NCBI GenBank assembly: GCA_035316885.1
Contig: DATHII010000081.1
Location: 1-32,190, forward strand
DNA from: DASRTE01 sp035316885
GTDB taxonomy: Bacteria; Actinomycetota; Actinomycetes; Jiangellales; Jiangellaceae
Direction of reading: 5' to 3'
Length of the DNA stretch: 32,190 bases
Under the pieces are notes generated by a model. It saw only the letters and a list, made by a program, of their open reading frames with translations. It was not told the DNA's origin and ran no database searches. Shown here in pieces: positions 13,595-22,463 of this stretch. The stretch's first letter is position 1; every line of letters begins with the position of its first letter. The position numbers and the translations under genes are program-made.

Positions 13595-14722
13595 ATGCCT
13601 CCGCGGCACCGCCCGCCAGCTCAGGTGTGGCGGTTCGCGGCGATCGCTGTCATGGCGGTCTTGGGCACGACGGCCTGTGGTGCGTCGGCCGAACCGCGGG
13701 CGGAACCCGAGACCGACGGCGCTCCGACATCGTCGCCCGCCACGACGGCGCTCAGCCCGACCCCTACGCCCGAGCCGAAACAGGCGCCGGGTCCGATCAC
13801 CATCGCGTTCGCCGGTGACGTCCATTTCGAGAGCCAGCTTCGTCCGCGCCTCGACGATCCGGCGACGGCGTTGGCGCCGATCGCGCCGCAGCTGTCCGCG
13901 GCCGACCTGACCGTCGTCAACCTCGAGACGTCGATCGGGACCAGCGGGACGCGGGAGCCCAAGCGCTTCACCTTTCAGGCGCCGCCGCAGGCACTCGACG
14001 CGCTCGCGGCTGCGGGTGTCGACGTCGTCACGATGGCCAACAATCACGGGATGGACTTCGGCACCGGCGGGCTTGCCGACACTCTCGCTGCAATCCCCCG
14101 GGCGCCGTTGTCAGTTGTCGGCATCGGCGCCGATGCGGGCGCGGCCTTCGCGCCTGCGCTGCGCGAAGTGAACGGCACCACGGTCGCGGTGATCGGCGCG
14201 TCCAGCGCCGACGACCCCACGGCCGACCCCACCGCGCAGTGGGCCGCAGAGGACTCCACCCCCGGTATCGCGGTGGCCACCGATGCCGACCGGCTTCTCG
14301 ACGCAGTCCGCGCGGCTGATGCCACAGCCGACGTCGTCGTCGTGTTCATGCACTGGGGCATCCAGGGCGACCGCTGCCCGAGCACGACCCAGACGACGAC
14401 GGCCCGGGTGTTGGCTGACGCCGGGGCGGACGTCGTCGTCGGCAGCCACGCACACGTCGTCCAGGGCGCGGGCCTGCTCGGCGACACCTACGTGGCGTAC
14501 GGCTTGGGCAACTTCGTCTGGTACACCAACGGATCCGAGGCAGCATCGACCACCGGGGTGCTGACGATCACCGTCGATGGTGGGCAGGTCGTCGGCGAGA
14601 GCTGGGCACCTGCCCGTATCCAGGCCGACGGACTACCCCGGTTCAGCTCGGGCGTGGATGCAGAAACGGCGGTGACTGCGTTCGCCGACCGGCGGGCCTG
14701 CACCGGTCTCGAGCCGCTCTAG
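13595..14722 (+). CDS. CapA-family metallophosphoesterase-fold exported protein
   Basis: A 375-residue protein. An N-terminal hydrophobic segment (VWRFAAIAVMAVLGTTAC) ends in a cysteine that may be lipidated, although the lipobox is weak. A Thr/Pro/Ser-rich linker follows, then the CapA/PgsA domain: ITIAFAGDVHFE, LTVVNLETSIGT, VTMANNHGMDFG, VVVFMHWGIQ, VVGSHAHVVQG and YGLGNFVW. This domain occurs in proteins of poly-gamma-glutamate capsule synthesis, but most actinobacterial members are stand-alone and uncharacterised, and no pgs genes are nearby. ATG 13595 is supported by the leaderless-type box. The stop is 2 nt from that of the convergent FAD oxidase gene. Confidence 0.85.
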   Translation: MPPRHRPPAQVWRFAAIAVMAVLGTTACGASAEPRAEPETDGAPTSSPATTALSPTPTPEPKQAPGPITIAFAGDVHFESQLRPRLDDPATALAPIAPQLSAADLTVVNLETSIGTSGTREPKRFTFQAPPQALDALAAAGVDVVTMANNHGMDFGTGGLADTLAAIPRAPLSVVGIGADAGAAFAPALREVNGTTVAVIGASSADDPTADPTAQWAAEDSTPGIAVATDADRLLDAVRAADATADVVVVFMHWGIQGDRCPSTTQTTTARVLADAGADVVVGSHAHVVQGAGLLGDTYVAYGLGNFVWYTNGSEAASTTGVLTITVDGGQVVGESWAPARIQADGLPRFSSGVDAETAVTAFADRRACTGLEPL

Positions 14723-14724
14723 CG

Positions 14725-16179
14725 TCATGGCGGGAAGATTCCCTGGCCTGGGGTAAGGATGCGGTTCGGGTCGTAGCGATCCTTGGCCGCCACCAGCTTG
14801 CGGTACCGACCGGCGAAGTGCTCGACCCAGTCCGACGGGGAGAACGGGACCGAGCCGATCGGGTACTGCTTGCCACCGCGATCGCGCGCCCGCTCGAACA
14901 GCGTCCTGTTCGACGCGATCATCGCCTCGATGACGCTCGGGATCTCCGGTGCCGTTCGGAGCAGTCCGAGGATGAAGGCGACGGGCTCGTCGGGCACCTG
15001 GAGCATCGGCCGGGAGAGTCGGGCCGGACGGAACGGGTACAGCAAGACGGGGCCGTTGACGTCAGCGGCAGTGAGCTCGGCGAGCACGCCGGAGACGTAG
15101 CCGTCGACGGCGGAGCCGGGCAGGAAGACGTTGAGCCAGGGGTGCGGGAGGAACCACACGCCGATCGACTTGAGGAACTCTACGGTGGGTGCCAGCCGGT
15201 TCTGGAAGTCGAAGTACGACTGGTCGGAGATCTGCTCGGCGCCTGGCTCGTACCGCAGGCCTGCGAGTAGGCGAGCATCGTCCGGAACGGCCGGCGGGCT
15301 GAAGTAGATGGCCGCCTCCAGCACAAAGCTCCAGCCGCCCGCCTGGCCAGGCAACACCTGGCCCTCGACGTAGTCGAAGCGCCCGTCGGCGATGACCCGG
15401 CGCTGATCGGCGGTGAAGGTCGCCAGGTCGGTATACGGGAGCAGGTAGGTCCGGGCCTGCTCCGTGGCCGGCACGAGCCGCACCGTCGCCCGTACGATCA
15501 GCGCGCACTGTCCCAGGCCGGCCAGCACGGCCTCGAACAGGCCCCGGTTGCGTTTCGGCGAGCACGTGACCAAGCGCCCCGCACCGGTCACGACCTCGAG
15601 CTCCAGCACGTTGTCGACCTGGAACCCGCGCCGGTGAGTGGTGCCGCCGATTCCTCCGACGGACAGCGTGCCGCCGACCGACAGTTCCAGGAAGTCGGCG
15701 AGCACCGGCGGCGCCTTGTGCTCAGCCAGCGAGGCCGTCAGCAGCGAGCTCCAGACAGCGCCCGCGTCCACAACGGCGCGGTTCGACCCGATGTGGTGCA
15801 CCGCAGACAGCGTGCTCATGTCGACAACGAGGCCGTTCTCGACCTGAGGCTGACCGAAGGTCGAGTGACCCTGACCGCGGGCGGCAACCGGGATCGCGTG
15901 GGCGTTGCAGAAGCGGACCATCGTCACGATGTCGTCGACCGAGCCCGGCTTCAGCACCGCAACAGGTGTGCGGTGCACGATGTGCCCGAAATCGTCGGCG
16001 GCGTTCCTGAGCGACGTCTCGTCGGTGAGCAACTCCCCGTCCAGCGGCGGGACGTCGACAAGGGGAGTCGTGGCGACTGCCTGCGAAACCCACGTGCGGC
16101 CGAGCGGATCGAAGCCGACCACGACGGCACCTGCCGCGAGGCTGATCAAGAACGAGCGGCGCGATGTGGTCGAGGACAT
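14725..16179 (-). CDS. Tat-exported FAD-linked oxidase (cytokinin dehydrogenase-like)
   Basis: A 484-residue flavoprotein. The N-terminus STTSRRSFLISLAAGAVVVG is a twin-arginine signal, so the folded enzyme is exported with its FAD. The PCMH-type FAD domain is visible as VAVLKPGSVDDIVTMVRFCN, AARGQGHSTFGQ (the His of GHS is the usual covalent FAD attachment site in cytokinin dehydrogenase-like enzymes), GAVWSSLLTASL, and LSVGGTLSVGGIGGTTHRRG. The C-terminus ends with YDPNRILTPGQGIF, typical of that subfamily. The substrate is unknown; amine or sugar oxidation are the known activities in related enzymes. The start has a good ribosome site (GGAAGGGAG). Confidence 0.85.
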   Translation of the reverse strand: MSSTTSRRSFLISLAAGAVVVGFDPLGRTWVSQAVATTPLVDVPPLDGELLTDETSLRNAADDFGHIVHRTPVAVLKPGSVDDIVTMVRFCNAHAIPVAARGQGHSTFGQPQVENGLVVDMSTLSAVHHIGSNRAVVDAGAVWSSLLTASLAEHKAPPVLADFLELSVGGTLSVGGIGGTTHRRGFQVDNVLELEVVTGAGRLVTCSPKRNRGLFEAVLAGLGQCALIVRATVRLVPATEQARTYLLPYTDLATFTADQRRVIADGRFDYVEGQVLPGQAGGWSFVLEAAIYFSPPAVPDDARLLAGLRYEPGAEQISDQSYFDFQNRLAPTVEFLKSIGVWFLPHPWLNVFLPGSAVDGYVSGVLAELTAADVNGPVLLYPFRPARLSRPMLQVPDEPVAFILGLLRTAPEIPSVIEAMIASNRTLFERARDRGGKQYPIGSVPFSPSDWVEHFAGRYRKLVAAKDRYDPNRILTPGQGIFPP

Positions 16180-16260
16180 GGCGGCTCCCTTCCCGCTCCG
16201 ACGACCTGCTGCGCGACTCCGGGCCGGACCAGCCGCACCGCCCGTCGGGTGTTCATTTTC

Positions 16261-18810
16261 TCAGCCGGACCTTCCCTCCTTCAGTGAAACGGACAACTCG
16301 ACCATGATCTCCGCGGCCACCGGGTCGGGGGCGAGGACGAGCTCACGCACCCGGCCCGCAGCCGCGAGGTCGTCGTGAGCGACGGCGACGAGATCCAGCG
16401 TGGCCGCCGGGCCACGAACGACCACGCGATCCAGCTCGGCGCGCATGGACAGCTTCCGGGCTGACTTCAGGCCACGGATGCCGGCCAGCGTCGTTGCGAC
16501 GGAGAGCAGAACGGCCGGATCCCCGCCCGGTGGGAGTTCGCTGACGACCGGCCATGACGCCCGGTGCACCGAACCGTCGTGCCACCACGACCACACCTCC
16601 TCGGTGACGAAGGGCAGGATCGGTGCGAACAGCCGAAGCTGGACCGACAGTGCCGTCGCCAGCGCAGCCCGGGCCGAGGTCGCGCCGGGCCGGCCCCGGT
16701 CGCCGTAAGCGCGGTCCTTGACCAGTTCCAGGTAGTCGTCGCAGAACTCCCAGAAGAAGCGCTCGGTCACCTCGAGCGCGCTGGTGTAGTCGTAGGCGTC
16801 GAACGAGTCCGTGGCGGGGGGCACGACGTCGGCGAGCGCCGCGAGCATCGCCCGGTCGAGCGGTGCGGTGACCGCGGAGACATCGGCATTCGCATCAAAT
16901 CCGGGACCGAGGACGAACCGGCTGGCGTTGAGGATCTTGGTGGCCAGTCGGCGTCCGACCTTCATCTGCGCCTCGTCGAAGGGCGTGTCAATGCCCAGCC
17001 GTGCACCCGCGGCCCGCCACCGCACGGCGTCGGCGCCGTACCGCTCCAGCACGTCGACCGGTGTGGTCGCGTTGCCCGTGGACTTGCTCATCTTCTTTCG
17101 GTCGGGATCGACGACGAACCCTGAGATCGCCGCCCGGCGCCACGGCAGCGAGCCGTGCTCGAAATGCGCGCGAACGACGCACGAGAACAGCCAGGTCCGG
17201 ATGATCTCGTGAGCCTGCGCGTGCAGGTCCATCGGGAACGTCCGGGCGAACAGGTCGGGGTCGCGCTCCCAGCCACAGACGATCTGCGGCGTGAGCGAGG
17301 ACGTCGCCCACGTGTCCATGACGTCCGGGTCGGCGACGAAGCCGCCGGCCACGCCGCGATCGCTCTCGGCGTACCCGGGCGGAACGTCGGTCGCAGGGTC
17401 GACCGGCAGCGTTGCCTCGGCGGGGACGACCGGTGTCTCGAAACGCGGCTCACCGTCGGCCCCGAGCGGGTACCAGACCGGGATGGGCACCCCGAAGAAG
17501 CGTTGCCGGCTGATCAACCAGTCCCCGGTGAGGCCGGCGACCCAGTGTTCGTAGCGGTGGCGCATGGACCCGGGCACCCAGACGAGCTCACGACCACGGG
17601 CGATCAGGGCGTCGCGCAGGTCGGCGTCGCGGCCGCCGTTGCGGATGTACCACTGGCGGCTTGTGACGATCTCCAGCGGCCGGTCGCCCTTCTCGTAGAA
17701 CTTGACCGCGTGGCTGATCTCGCGCGGCTCGCCGACCAGGGCACCGGAGTCGCGCAAGAGGTCAACCATGCGCCGCCGGGCCTGCGGCACCGTCGATCCG
17801 GCGAGCTGGGCATACGGCTCGCCTGGGACCCCCGGCGGCGCCTCCGGCGCGAACCTGCCGTCCCGGCCCACGACCGCCCGGATCGGCAGGTCCAGCTCAC
17901 GCCACCAGGTCACGTCGGTGACGTCGCCGAACGTGCACACCATCGCGATACCCGTGCCCTTCCCGGGATCGGCCAGCCCATGTGTCAGCACCGGCACCTC
18001 GACGCCGAAGACAGGCGTGGTCACCGTGGCGCCGAACAGGGACCGGTGCCGATCGTCGTCTGGATGGGCGACGAGCGCGACGCATGCCGGCAGCAGCTCC
18101 GGCCGGGTGGTCTCGACGTGAACGTCCCTGTCAGGACTGTGGAACGCGAGCCGGTGCAGGGCGCCCGGGCGCTGACGGTCCTCGAGCTCCGCCTGGGCGA
18201 CCGCGGTCCGGTACGTGACGTCCCACAGCGTCGGCGCCTCCGCCTGGTAGGCCTCTCCGCGCGCCAGGTTGCGCAGGAAGGCCCGCTGCGAGACGGCGCG
18301 TGACGTCGCGCCGACCGTCGTATAGACGTGCGACCAGTCGACGGAGAGCCCGACCCGGCGCCAGAGCTGCTCGTAGACCTGTTCGTCGCGAGCCGTCAGC
18401 TGTTCGCACAGTTCGGTGAAGTTGCGCCGTGAGATCGGCAGCTGAGGGTCCTCCGGTCGACCGGACGGCACGAAGTCCGGGTCGTACGGCAACGACGGGT
18501 CACAGCGCACGCCGAAGTAGTTCTGCACCCGCCGCTCGGTCGGGAGGCCGTTGTCGTCCCAGCCGATCGGGTAGAAGACCTCGCGCCCGCGCATGCGCTG
18601 ATATCGCGCGACGACGTCGGTGTGGGTGTAGGAGAAGACGTGACCCACATGGAGGTCGCCGGATGCCGTCGGCGGCGGCGTGTTGATCGAGAAGACGCGG
18701 TCCCGCGGGGCGGACCGGTCGAACCGGTACGTTCCCTGGTCCTCCCAGCGGCGGATCCAGGTGTCTTCGAGACCGTCGACGCTCGGACGGTCGGGCATGG
18801 TCTGCGGCAT
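16261..18810 (-). CDS. valS: Valyl-tRNA synthetase, archaeal/Rickettsia-like type
   Basis: Charges tRNA-Val with valine; class I synthetase of 849 residues. The ATP-binding HIGH motif is HVGH (residues 54-57) in PPPTASGDLHVGHVFSYTHT. The KMSKS motif is intact (DRKKMSKSTGN, near residue 572). The editing domain and the C-terminal anticodon-binding helical domain are present. The active-site segment reads YPIGWDDNGLPTERRVQNYF followed by GVRCDPSLPY. To my recollection this signature is shared with the archaeal-like ValRS of Rickettsia and some actinobacteria, not with the common bacterial ValS. The C-terminus (SLKEGRSG) lacks the long coiled-coil tail of typical bacterial ValS. ATG 18810 follows AGGTGAG. 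Confidence 0.93.
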   Translation of the reverse strand: MPQTMPDRPSVDGLEDTWIRRWEDQGTYRFDRSAPRDRVFSINTPPPTASGDLHVGHVFSYTHTDVVARYQRMRGREVFYPIGWDDNGLPTERRVQNYFGVRCDPSLPYDPDFVPSGRPEDPQLPISRRNFTELCEQLTARDEQVYEQLWRRVGLSVDWSHVYTTVGATSRAVSQRAFLRNLARGEAYQAEAPTLWDVTYRTAVAQAELEDRQRPGALHRLAFHSPDRDVHVETTRPELLPACVALVAHPDDDRHRSLFGATVTTPVFGVEVPVLTHGLADPGKGTGIAMVCTFGDVTDVTWWRELDLPIRAVVGRDGRFAPEAPPGVPGEPYAQLAGSTVPQARRRMVDLLRDSGALVGEPREISHAVKFYEKGDRPLEIVTSRQWYIRNGGRDADLRDALIARGRELVWVPGSMRHRYEHWVAGLTGDWLISRQRFFGVPIPVWYPLGADGEPRFETPVVPAEATLPVDPATDVPPGYAESDRGVAGGFVADPDVMDTWATSSLTPQIVCGWERDPDLFARTFPMDLHAQAHEIIRTWLFSCVVRAHFEHGSLPWRRAAISGFVVDPDRKKMSKSTGNATTPVDVLERYGADAVRWRAAGARLGIDTPFDEAQMKVGRRLATKILNASRFVLGPGFDANADVSAVTAPLDRAMLAALADVVPPATDSFDAYDYTSALEVTERFFWEFCDDYLELVKDRAYGDRGRPGATSARAALATALSVQLRLFAPILPFVTEEVWSWWHDGSVHRASWPVVSELPPGGDPAVLLSVATTLAGIRGLKSARKLSMRAELDRVVVRGPAATLDLVAVAHDDLAAAGRVRELVLAPDPVAAEIMVELSVSLKEGRSG

Positions 18811-19011
18811 GGCTCACCTGCGGAGATGTGTGATCGGTGGACTGGGGGCGGCGCTCAGGGGCGCACGCGTACTCGACACCACTCGTCGCCGCGGCGCGTC
18901 GACACCCCGATCCGATGATCAGCCACCGTGCCATCGTACGGCTTCGGCGCCGGCACGGTGTCCGGCCGCCAGTGCGGGTGTGCTGGTGGTGCAGGGCGGG
19001 AACATACTGCC

Positions 19012-19950
19012 ATGGCCTCCGACATCATGGTCTTCGCGCCCGCTCCGCTACTGACCGTCACCATCGAGCAGGCCGCCGGCGCGGTCGAGCTTCACGTCCA
19101 TCCCGGCGGACAGGGGATCTGGCAGGCGCGGATGATCACCTCACTGGGCGCCTCGGTCACCGTCTGTGCCTGCCTCGGTGGCGAGGTCGGTGCGCTGCTC
19201 GAGCCCTTGATCCTGGCCGAGGGTGTGCAACTGCGGTCCGTGCCGCGCGACCCGAGCAACGGCTGGTACGTGCACGACCGCCGCGACGGCGACCGTGTCG
19301 AGATCGCTGACAGCCCTGGGCAGCCGCTCGACCGACACGACCTCGACGAGCTCTACGGACTGGCCCTGGCCGAAGGCCTGGAGTCACAGATCAGCGTGTT
19401 GAGCGGTCCCGCCGAACCAACAGTCGTTCCCGCCGATGTCTACCGGCGGCTGGCGGCGGACCTTGGCGTCAACGGCGCCCGCGTGGTGGCGGATCTGTCC
19501 GGCGAGTACCTAACGGCGGTGCTCGAGGGGGGCGTCCACTTCCTGAAGGTCAGCGACGAGGAGCTCATCGACGACGGCCGCGCGGAGAACGACGACGTCG
19601 ACGACCTCGTCGCGGCGGCGCACCGGTTGCATGACGACGGAGCCGCGTCGGTCATCGTCACGCGGGCCGAGCGGTCGTCGATCGCCCTGCTCGACGGACA
19701 CGTGGTGGAGGTGACAGCTCCGCCGATGCAGGCCGCCGACCCCAAGGGCGCAGGCGACTCGATGACCGCAGGGGTTGCCGCGGTACTGGCCCGCGGCGGC
19801 GACCTGCACGACGCCGTGCGCACGGGTGCGGCCGCGGGAGCGCACAACGTCACCCGCCACGGGTTGGGCACCGGGCGCGCGGAGGCCATCGCCGCGCTGG
19901 TGCCCCGCGTGCGGATGGAACCCATCGACCCCTCGGAGGGCAGGCCATGA
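19012..19950 (+). CDS. PfkB-family sugar (phosphate) kinase
   Basis: A 312-residue ribokinase-fold kinase. The N-terminus MVFAPAPLLTVTIE and the GGQGIWQARMITSLGASVTV segment (equivalent to the G-G-x-G-x-N substrate motif) resemble the 1-phosphofructokinase/tagatose-6-phosphate kinase branch. The catalytic PfkB signature is AADPKGAGDSMTAGVAAVLA, with the catalytic Asp in GAGD. ATG 19012 is used; the frame is open upstream without a conserved extension. The gene overlaps surE by ATGA. The substrate is unknown, and the role beside a nucleotidase is not obvious; a nucleoside or pentose phosphate is conceivable. Confidence 0.85.
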   Translation: MASDIMVFAPAPLLTVTIEQAAGAVELHVHPGGQGIWQARMITSLGASVTVCACLGGEVGALLEPLILAEGVQLRSVPRDPSNGWYVHDRRDGDRVEIADSPGQPLDRHDLDELYGLALAEGLESQISVLSGPAEPTVVPADVYRRLAADLGVNGARVVADLSGEYLTAVLEGGVHFLKVSDEELIDDGRAENDDVDDLVAAAHRLHDDGAASVIVTRAERSSIALLDGHVVEVTAPPMQAADPKGAGDSMTAGVAAVLARGGDLHDAVRTGAAAGAHNVTRHGLGTGRAEAIAALVPRVRMEPIDPSEGRP

Positions 19951-20789
19951 CTCGCGTCCTGGTCACCAACGACGACGGGATCGCCGCACCAGGTCTCAGC
20001 CGGCTAGCCGCTGCCGCTGCCGGCCACGGGCTCGAGGTCGTGGTGGCTGCGCCGACGGACGAGTCGAGCGGAATCAGCGCCGCCCTGAGCGCCGTCGTCG
20101 ACGACGGCCGCGTCCTCATCGAACGCAGGACCCTGCGCGACCTCGACAGTGTGCCCGCCTACGCGGTCAGCGCCTCCCCCGGTTACATCGTCGTGCTCGG
20201 CACGCTGGGCGCGTTCGGCGCGCCGCCGGATCTCGTCATGTCCGGCATCAATCGCGGCGCCAACGCAGGCAACGCCGTTCTGCACTCGGGCACGGTCGGC
20301 GCCTGCCTCACCGCTGCGAGCTCAGGTTTGCGTGCCATGGCGGTCTCGCTGGACGTTCTCACCCCGACGGCCGCGGGCGTCGCGAGCGGCGGCGCAGCGA
20401 TCGCGAACGTGGACACAGTCGACGACGAGGCACGGAACTGGGCAACAGCAGCCGGGTGGGCGCGCAGACTCATTCCGGCCCTGACGACCGTTCCCGAAGG
20501 AACCGTGATCAACCTCAACGTGCCGAACCGGCCGCCGGACCGGGTTCGCGGGATACGGCGGGCGGAACTCGCCCGTTTCGGGCAGGTGCAGATGACCATC
20601 GCCGAGGCCGGTGAGGGCTACCTCCGCACATCGATCAAGGAGGCAGAGGTGCAACCGGACCCGGGTACGGACCTTGCGCTCCTGCTCGAGGGCTGGGCCA
20701 CGGTCACGGCCATCCGCACGATCACCGCCGACGACGGAGTCGAGCTACCGCTGGAGGAAGAGACCGCTACCGCTCAGGACTCGGTGTAG
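19947..20789 (+). CDS. surE: 5'/3'-nucleotidase SurE
   Basis: Dephosphorylates nucleoside monophosphates (and often polyphosphate) in the cytoplasm with a divalent metal. The 280-residue protein has the hallmark N-terminus RVLVTNDDGIAAPGL (metal-binding Asp-Asp), VVVAAPTDESSGISAAL with the conserved Ser-Gly, DLVMSGINRGANAG (metal-binding Asn) and LHSGTVGACLTAASSGLRAM. It is coupled to the upstream kinase by a 4-nt overlap. Together with PNP and adenosine deaminase in the same window it fits nucleotide breakdown. Confidence 0.93.
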   Translation: MTRVLVTNDDGIAAPGLSRLAAAAAGHGLEVVVAAPTDESSGISAALSAVVDDGRVLIERRTLRDLDSVPAYAVSASPGYIVVLGTLGAFGAPPDLVMSGINRGANAGNAVLHSGTVGACLTAASSGLRAMAVSLDVLTPTAAGVASGGAAIANVDTVDDEARNWATAAGWARRLIPALTTVPEGTVINLNVPNRPPDRVRGIRRAELARFGQVQMTIAEAGEGYLRTSIKEAEVQPDPGTDLALLLEGWATVTAIRTITADDGVELPLEEETATAQDSV

Positions 20790-20942
20790 GCGTCGTGGTC
20801 GGTCCGCCCACCAAATCGCGCATACGGGTCATTCCGCCCTGCTCGCTCGATTCGACCGTGAGCGATGGACGATTGCTGGGGTTAGAGGCCTGAACCGGCG
20901 CGGGTGGCGCCTCGAACCGTCGCTGTGAGGGGACCTCGTGGC

Positions 20943-21296
20943 TCAGAGGGCGAGCAGCAGGACGTAGAACGCCGCGAGCGACCCGACGACGGCTGCGCCA
21001 TAGCAGGCGACACCGATCTCCCTGTCCAGTCGCTTGAGCTGGAGCCCGTCGTGCAGCGTGTACCGGAACCGGTGCGCCCAGTGGAACAACCCGAGAACGC
21101 AGAGCCCGAGCAGCACGATCCGGCTGACCGGATGGCTCAACACCGCGAGCAGGTGCGCGTGATCAGGCGCCGAGATCCAGCCGAGCGGGAATGCCAGGCC
21201 GAACAGGAAGATCAGGACGGGCACGAACAGGGCCGCGACGACACCGCCGCCGCTGAAGAGCAGCCAGACGAACGGTTCGATCGGGCGCCTGCGCAT
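20943..21296 (-). CDS. frdD: Fumarate reductase membrane anchor subunit D
   Basis: A 117-residue membrane protein with three hydrophobic segments (around residues 9-36, 52-72 and 92-116). Conserved FrdD features are RRPIEPFVWLLFSGGG at the N-terminus, FGLAFPLGWI and LFHWAHRFRYTLHDGLQLK. Last gene of the frdABCD operon; its ATG follows the frdC stop codon directly, with no gap. With FrdC it anchors FrdAB and binds menaquinol. Confidence 0.9.
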   Translation of the reverse strand: MRRRPIEPFVWLLFSGGGVVAALFVPVLIFLFGLAFPLGWISAPDHAHLLAVLSHPVSRIVLLGLCVLGLFHWAHRFRYTLHDGLQLKRLDREIGVACYGAAVVGSLAAFYVLLLAL

Positions 21297-21716
21297 CTAG
21301 TCACCCACCACGAGCCAGACCACGAAGGCGGACAGTGCCGCCCAGGCGACGTACTGCGACGCCACGATCAACGACGGCGGCACCCGCTGTCCCCGCAGAC
21401 GTGCCGGCACGGCCTGCGGCGTGAGTGCGAACCACGTGACCGTGTGCAGGATCACGAACGCGAACGCGACGACGTTGACGAGGATGACGACGGGGTTCGC
21501 CGCCCAGGCCAGGAAGTCCTGGTACGCCCCATCTCCCCGGGCGACGGCACGGACGAGCAACAAGAGGAACACCACGGTCCACGCGACGAAGACACTGCTC
21601 AGCTCGCGCAGGACGAAGACCAGGTACGACCGCTTCGACAACCACCACCAGACCGACATCTGCGGCTGGTACGGCCGCGGGCGGACGCCGGCGGACCGGG
21701 GGTTCTCTGTCGTCAC
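21297..21716 (-). CDS. frdC: Fumarate reductase membrane anchor subunit C
   Basis: A 139-residue membrane protein with three transmembrane segments (VLRELSSVFVAWTVVFLLLL; PVVILVNVVAFAFVILHTVT; SQYVAWAALSAFVVWLVV). It carries the FrdC signature YQPQMSVWWWLSKRSYLVFV and the HTVTWFALTPQAVP segment. A two-protein anchor of this kind is the type D quinol:fumarate reductase arrangement known from E. coli, without haem b. The GTG start at 21716 overlaps the frdB stop as GTGA. Confidence 0.9.
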   Translation of the reverse strand: MTTENPRSAGVRPRPYQPQMSVWWWLSKRSYLVFVLRELSSVFVAWTVVFLLLLVRAVARGDGAYQDFLAWAANPVVILVNVVAFAFVILHTVTWFALTPQAVPARLRGQRVPPSLIVASQYVAWAALSAFVVWLVVGD

Positions 21717-22456
21717 CGCGCGCCTCGCGGGAGAAGGAATGCCTTGACCGACTCCATCGCCGCCGTCAGCTTGTAGCGCTGGATTGCGCCGGCGGGGTCG
21801 ACGTGCTTCGGACACACCCGCGTGCACTCTCCGACAAACGTGCAGCCCCACAAGCCGTCGGGATGGATGAGTACGTCGAGGCGGTCCTGCGCTCCTTCGT
21901 CCCGCGAGTCGAGGTTGTAACGCTGGGCAAGGGCGATCGCAGCCGGTCCGACGAACTCCGGGTCGAGCCCGTAGACCGGACAGGCGGAGTAGCACAGCAT
22001 GCAGTTGATGCACATGCTGTACTGCCGGTACTCGTCCAGCTCCTGCGGTGTCTGGAGGTACTCACCCTCGGAGACCAGCTTCTCCGTGTCTCGGACGATC
22101 CACGGCTTGAGCGTCTGCAGCTTGCGGAGGAAGTCGTCGATCTCGACCACGAGGTCACGGAGCACTGGGAAGTTCTCGAGGGGCTCGATGCGCACCGGCC
22201 CGGGCGTGTAGTCGGCCAGGAATGTGGCGCAGGTGAGCCTGGGCTCTCCGTTGACGGTCATGCCGCAGCTGCCGCAGATTCCCATCCGGCATGACCAGCG
22301 GTAGGTGAGGGTCCCGTCCAGCTCGTCCTTGATGTAGTTGAGCCCGTCGAGGACGACCCAGTCCTTGCGTAGCGGTACGTCATAGCGCTGCACGGACGGT
22401 TCGGTGTCCTGCCCGGGCCTGTACCGGGCGACATCGAGGGCGATGGTGTCGGACAT
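21713..22456 (-). CDS. frdB: Fumarate reductase iron-sulfur subunit
   Basis: A 247-residue iron-sulfur protein linking the flavin subunit to quinone. The [2Fe-2S] ligands lie in CRMGICGSCG plus the later LTCATF cysteine. The ferredoxin-like C-terminal half has CINCMLCYSACP for the [4Fe-4S] cluster and CTFVGECTRVCPKHVDP for the remaining [3Fe-4S] ligands. ATG 22456 is chosen because GGAGG lies 10 nt upstream and the start clears the frdA stop; an ATG at 22474 would overlap frdA. The reading frame ends inside the frdC start. Confidence 0.93.
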   Translation of the reverse strand: MSDTIALDVARYRPGQDTEPSVQRYDVPLRKDWVVLDGLNYIKDELDGTLTYRWSCRMGICGSCGMTVNGEPRLTCATFLADYTPGPVRIEPLENFPVLRDLVVEIDDFLRKLQTLKPWIVRDTEKLVSEGEYLQTPQELDEYRQYSMCINCMLCYSACPVYGLDPEFVGPAAIALAQRYNLDSRDEGAQDRLDVLIHPDGLWGCTFVGECTRVCPKHVDPAGAIQRYKLTAAMESVKAFLLPRGAR

Positions 22457-22463
22457 CGGTTCC

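Noticed and set aside
20790..20942. Small GC hairpins in the gap between surE and frdD
   Set aside because: Stems of 5 bp or less are expected by chance here; a convergent terminator is plausible but not supported.
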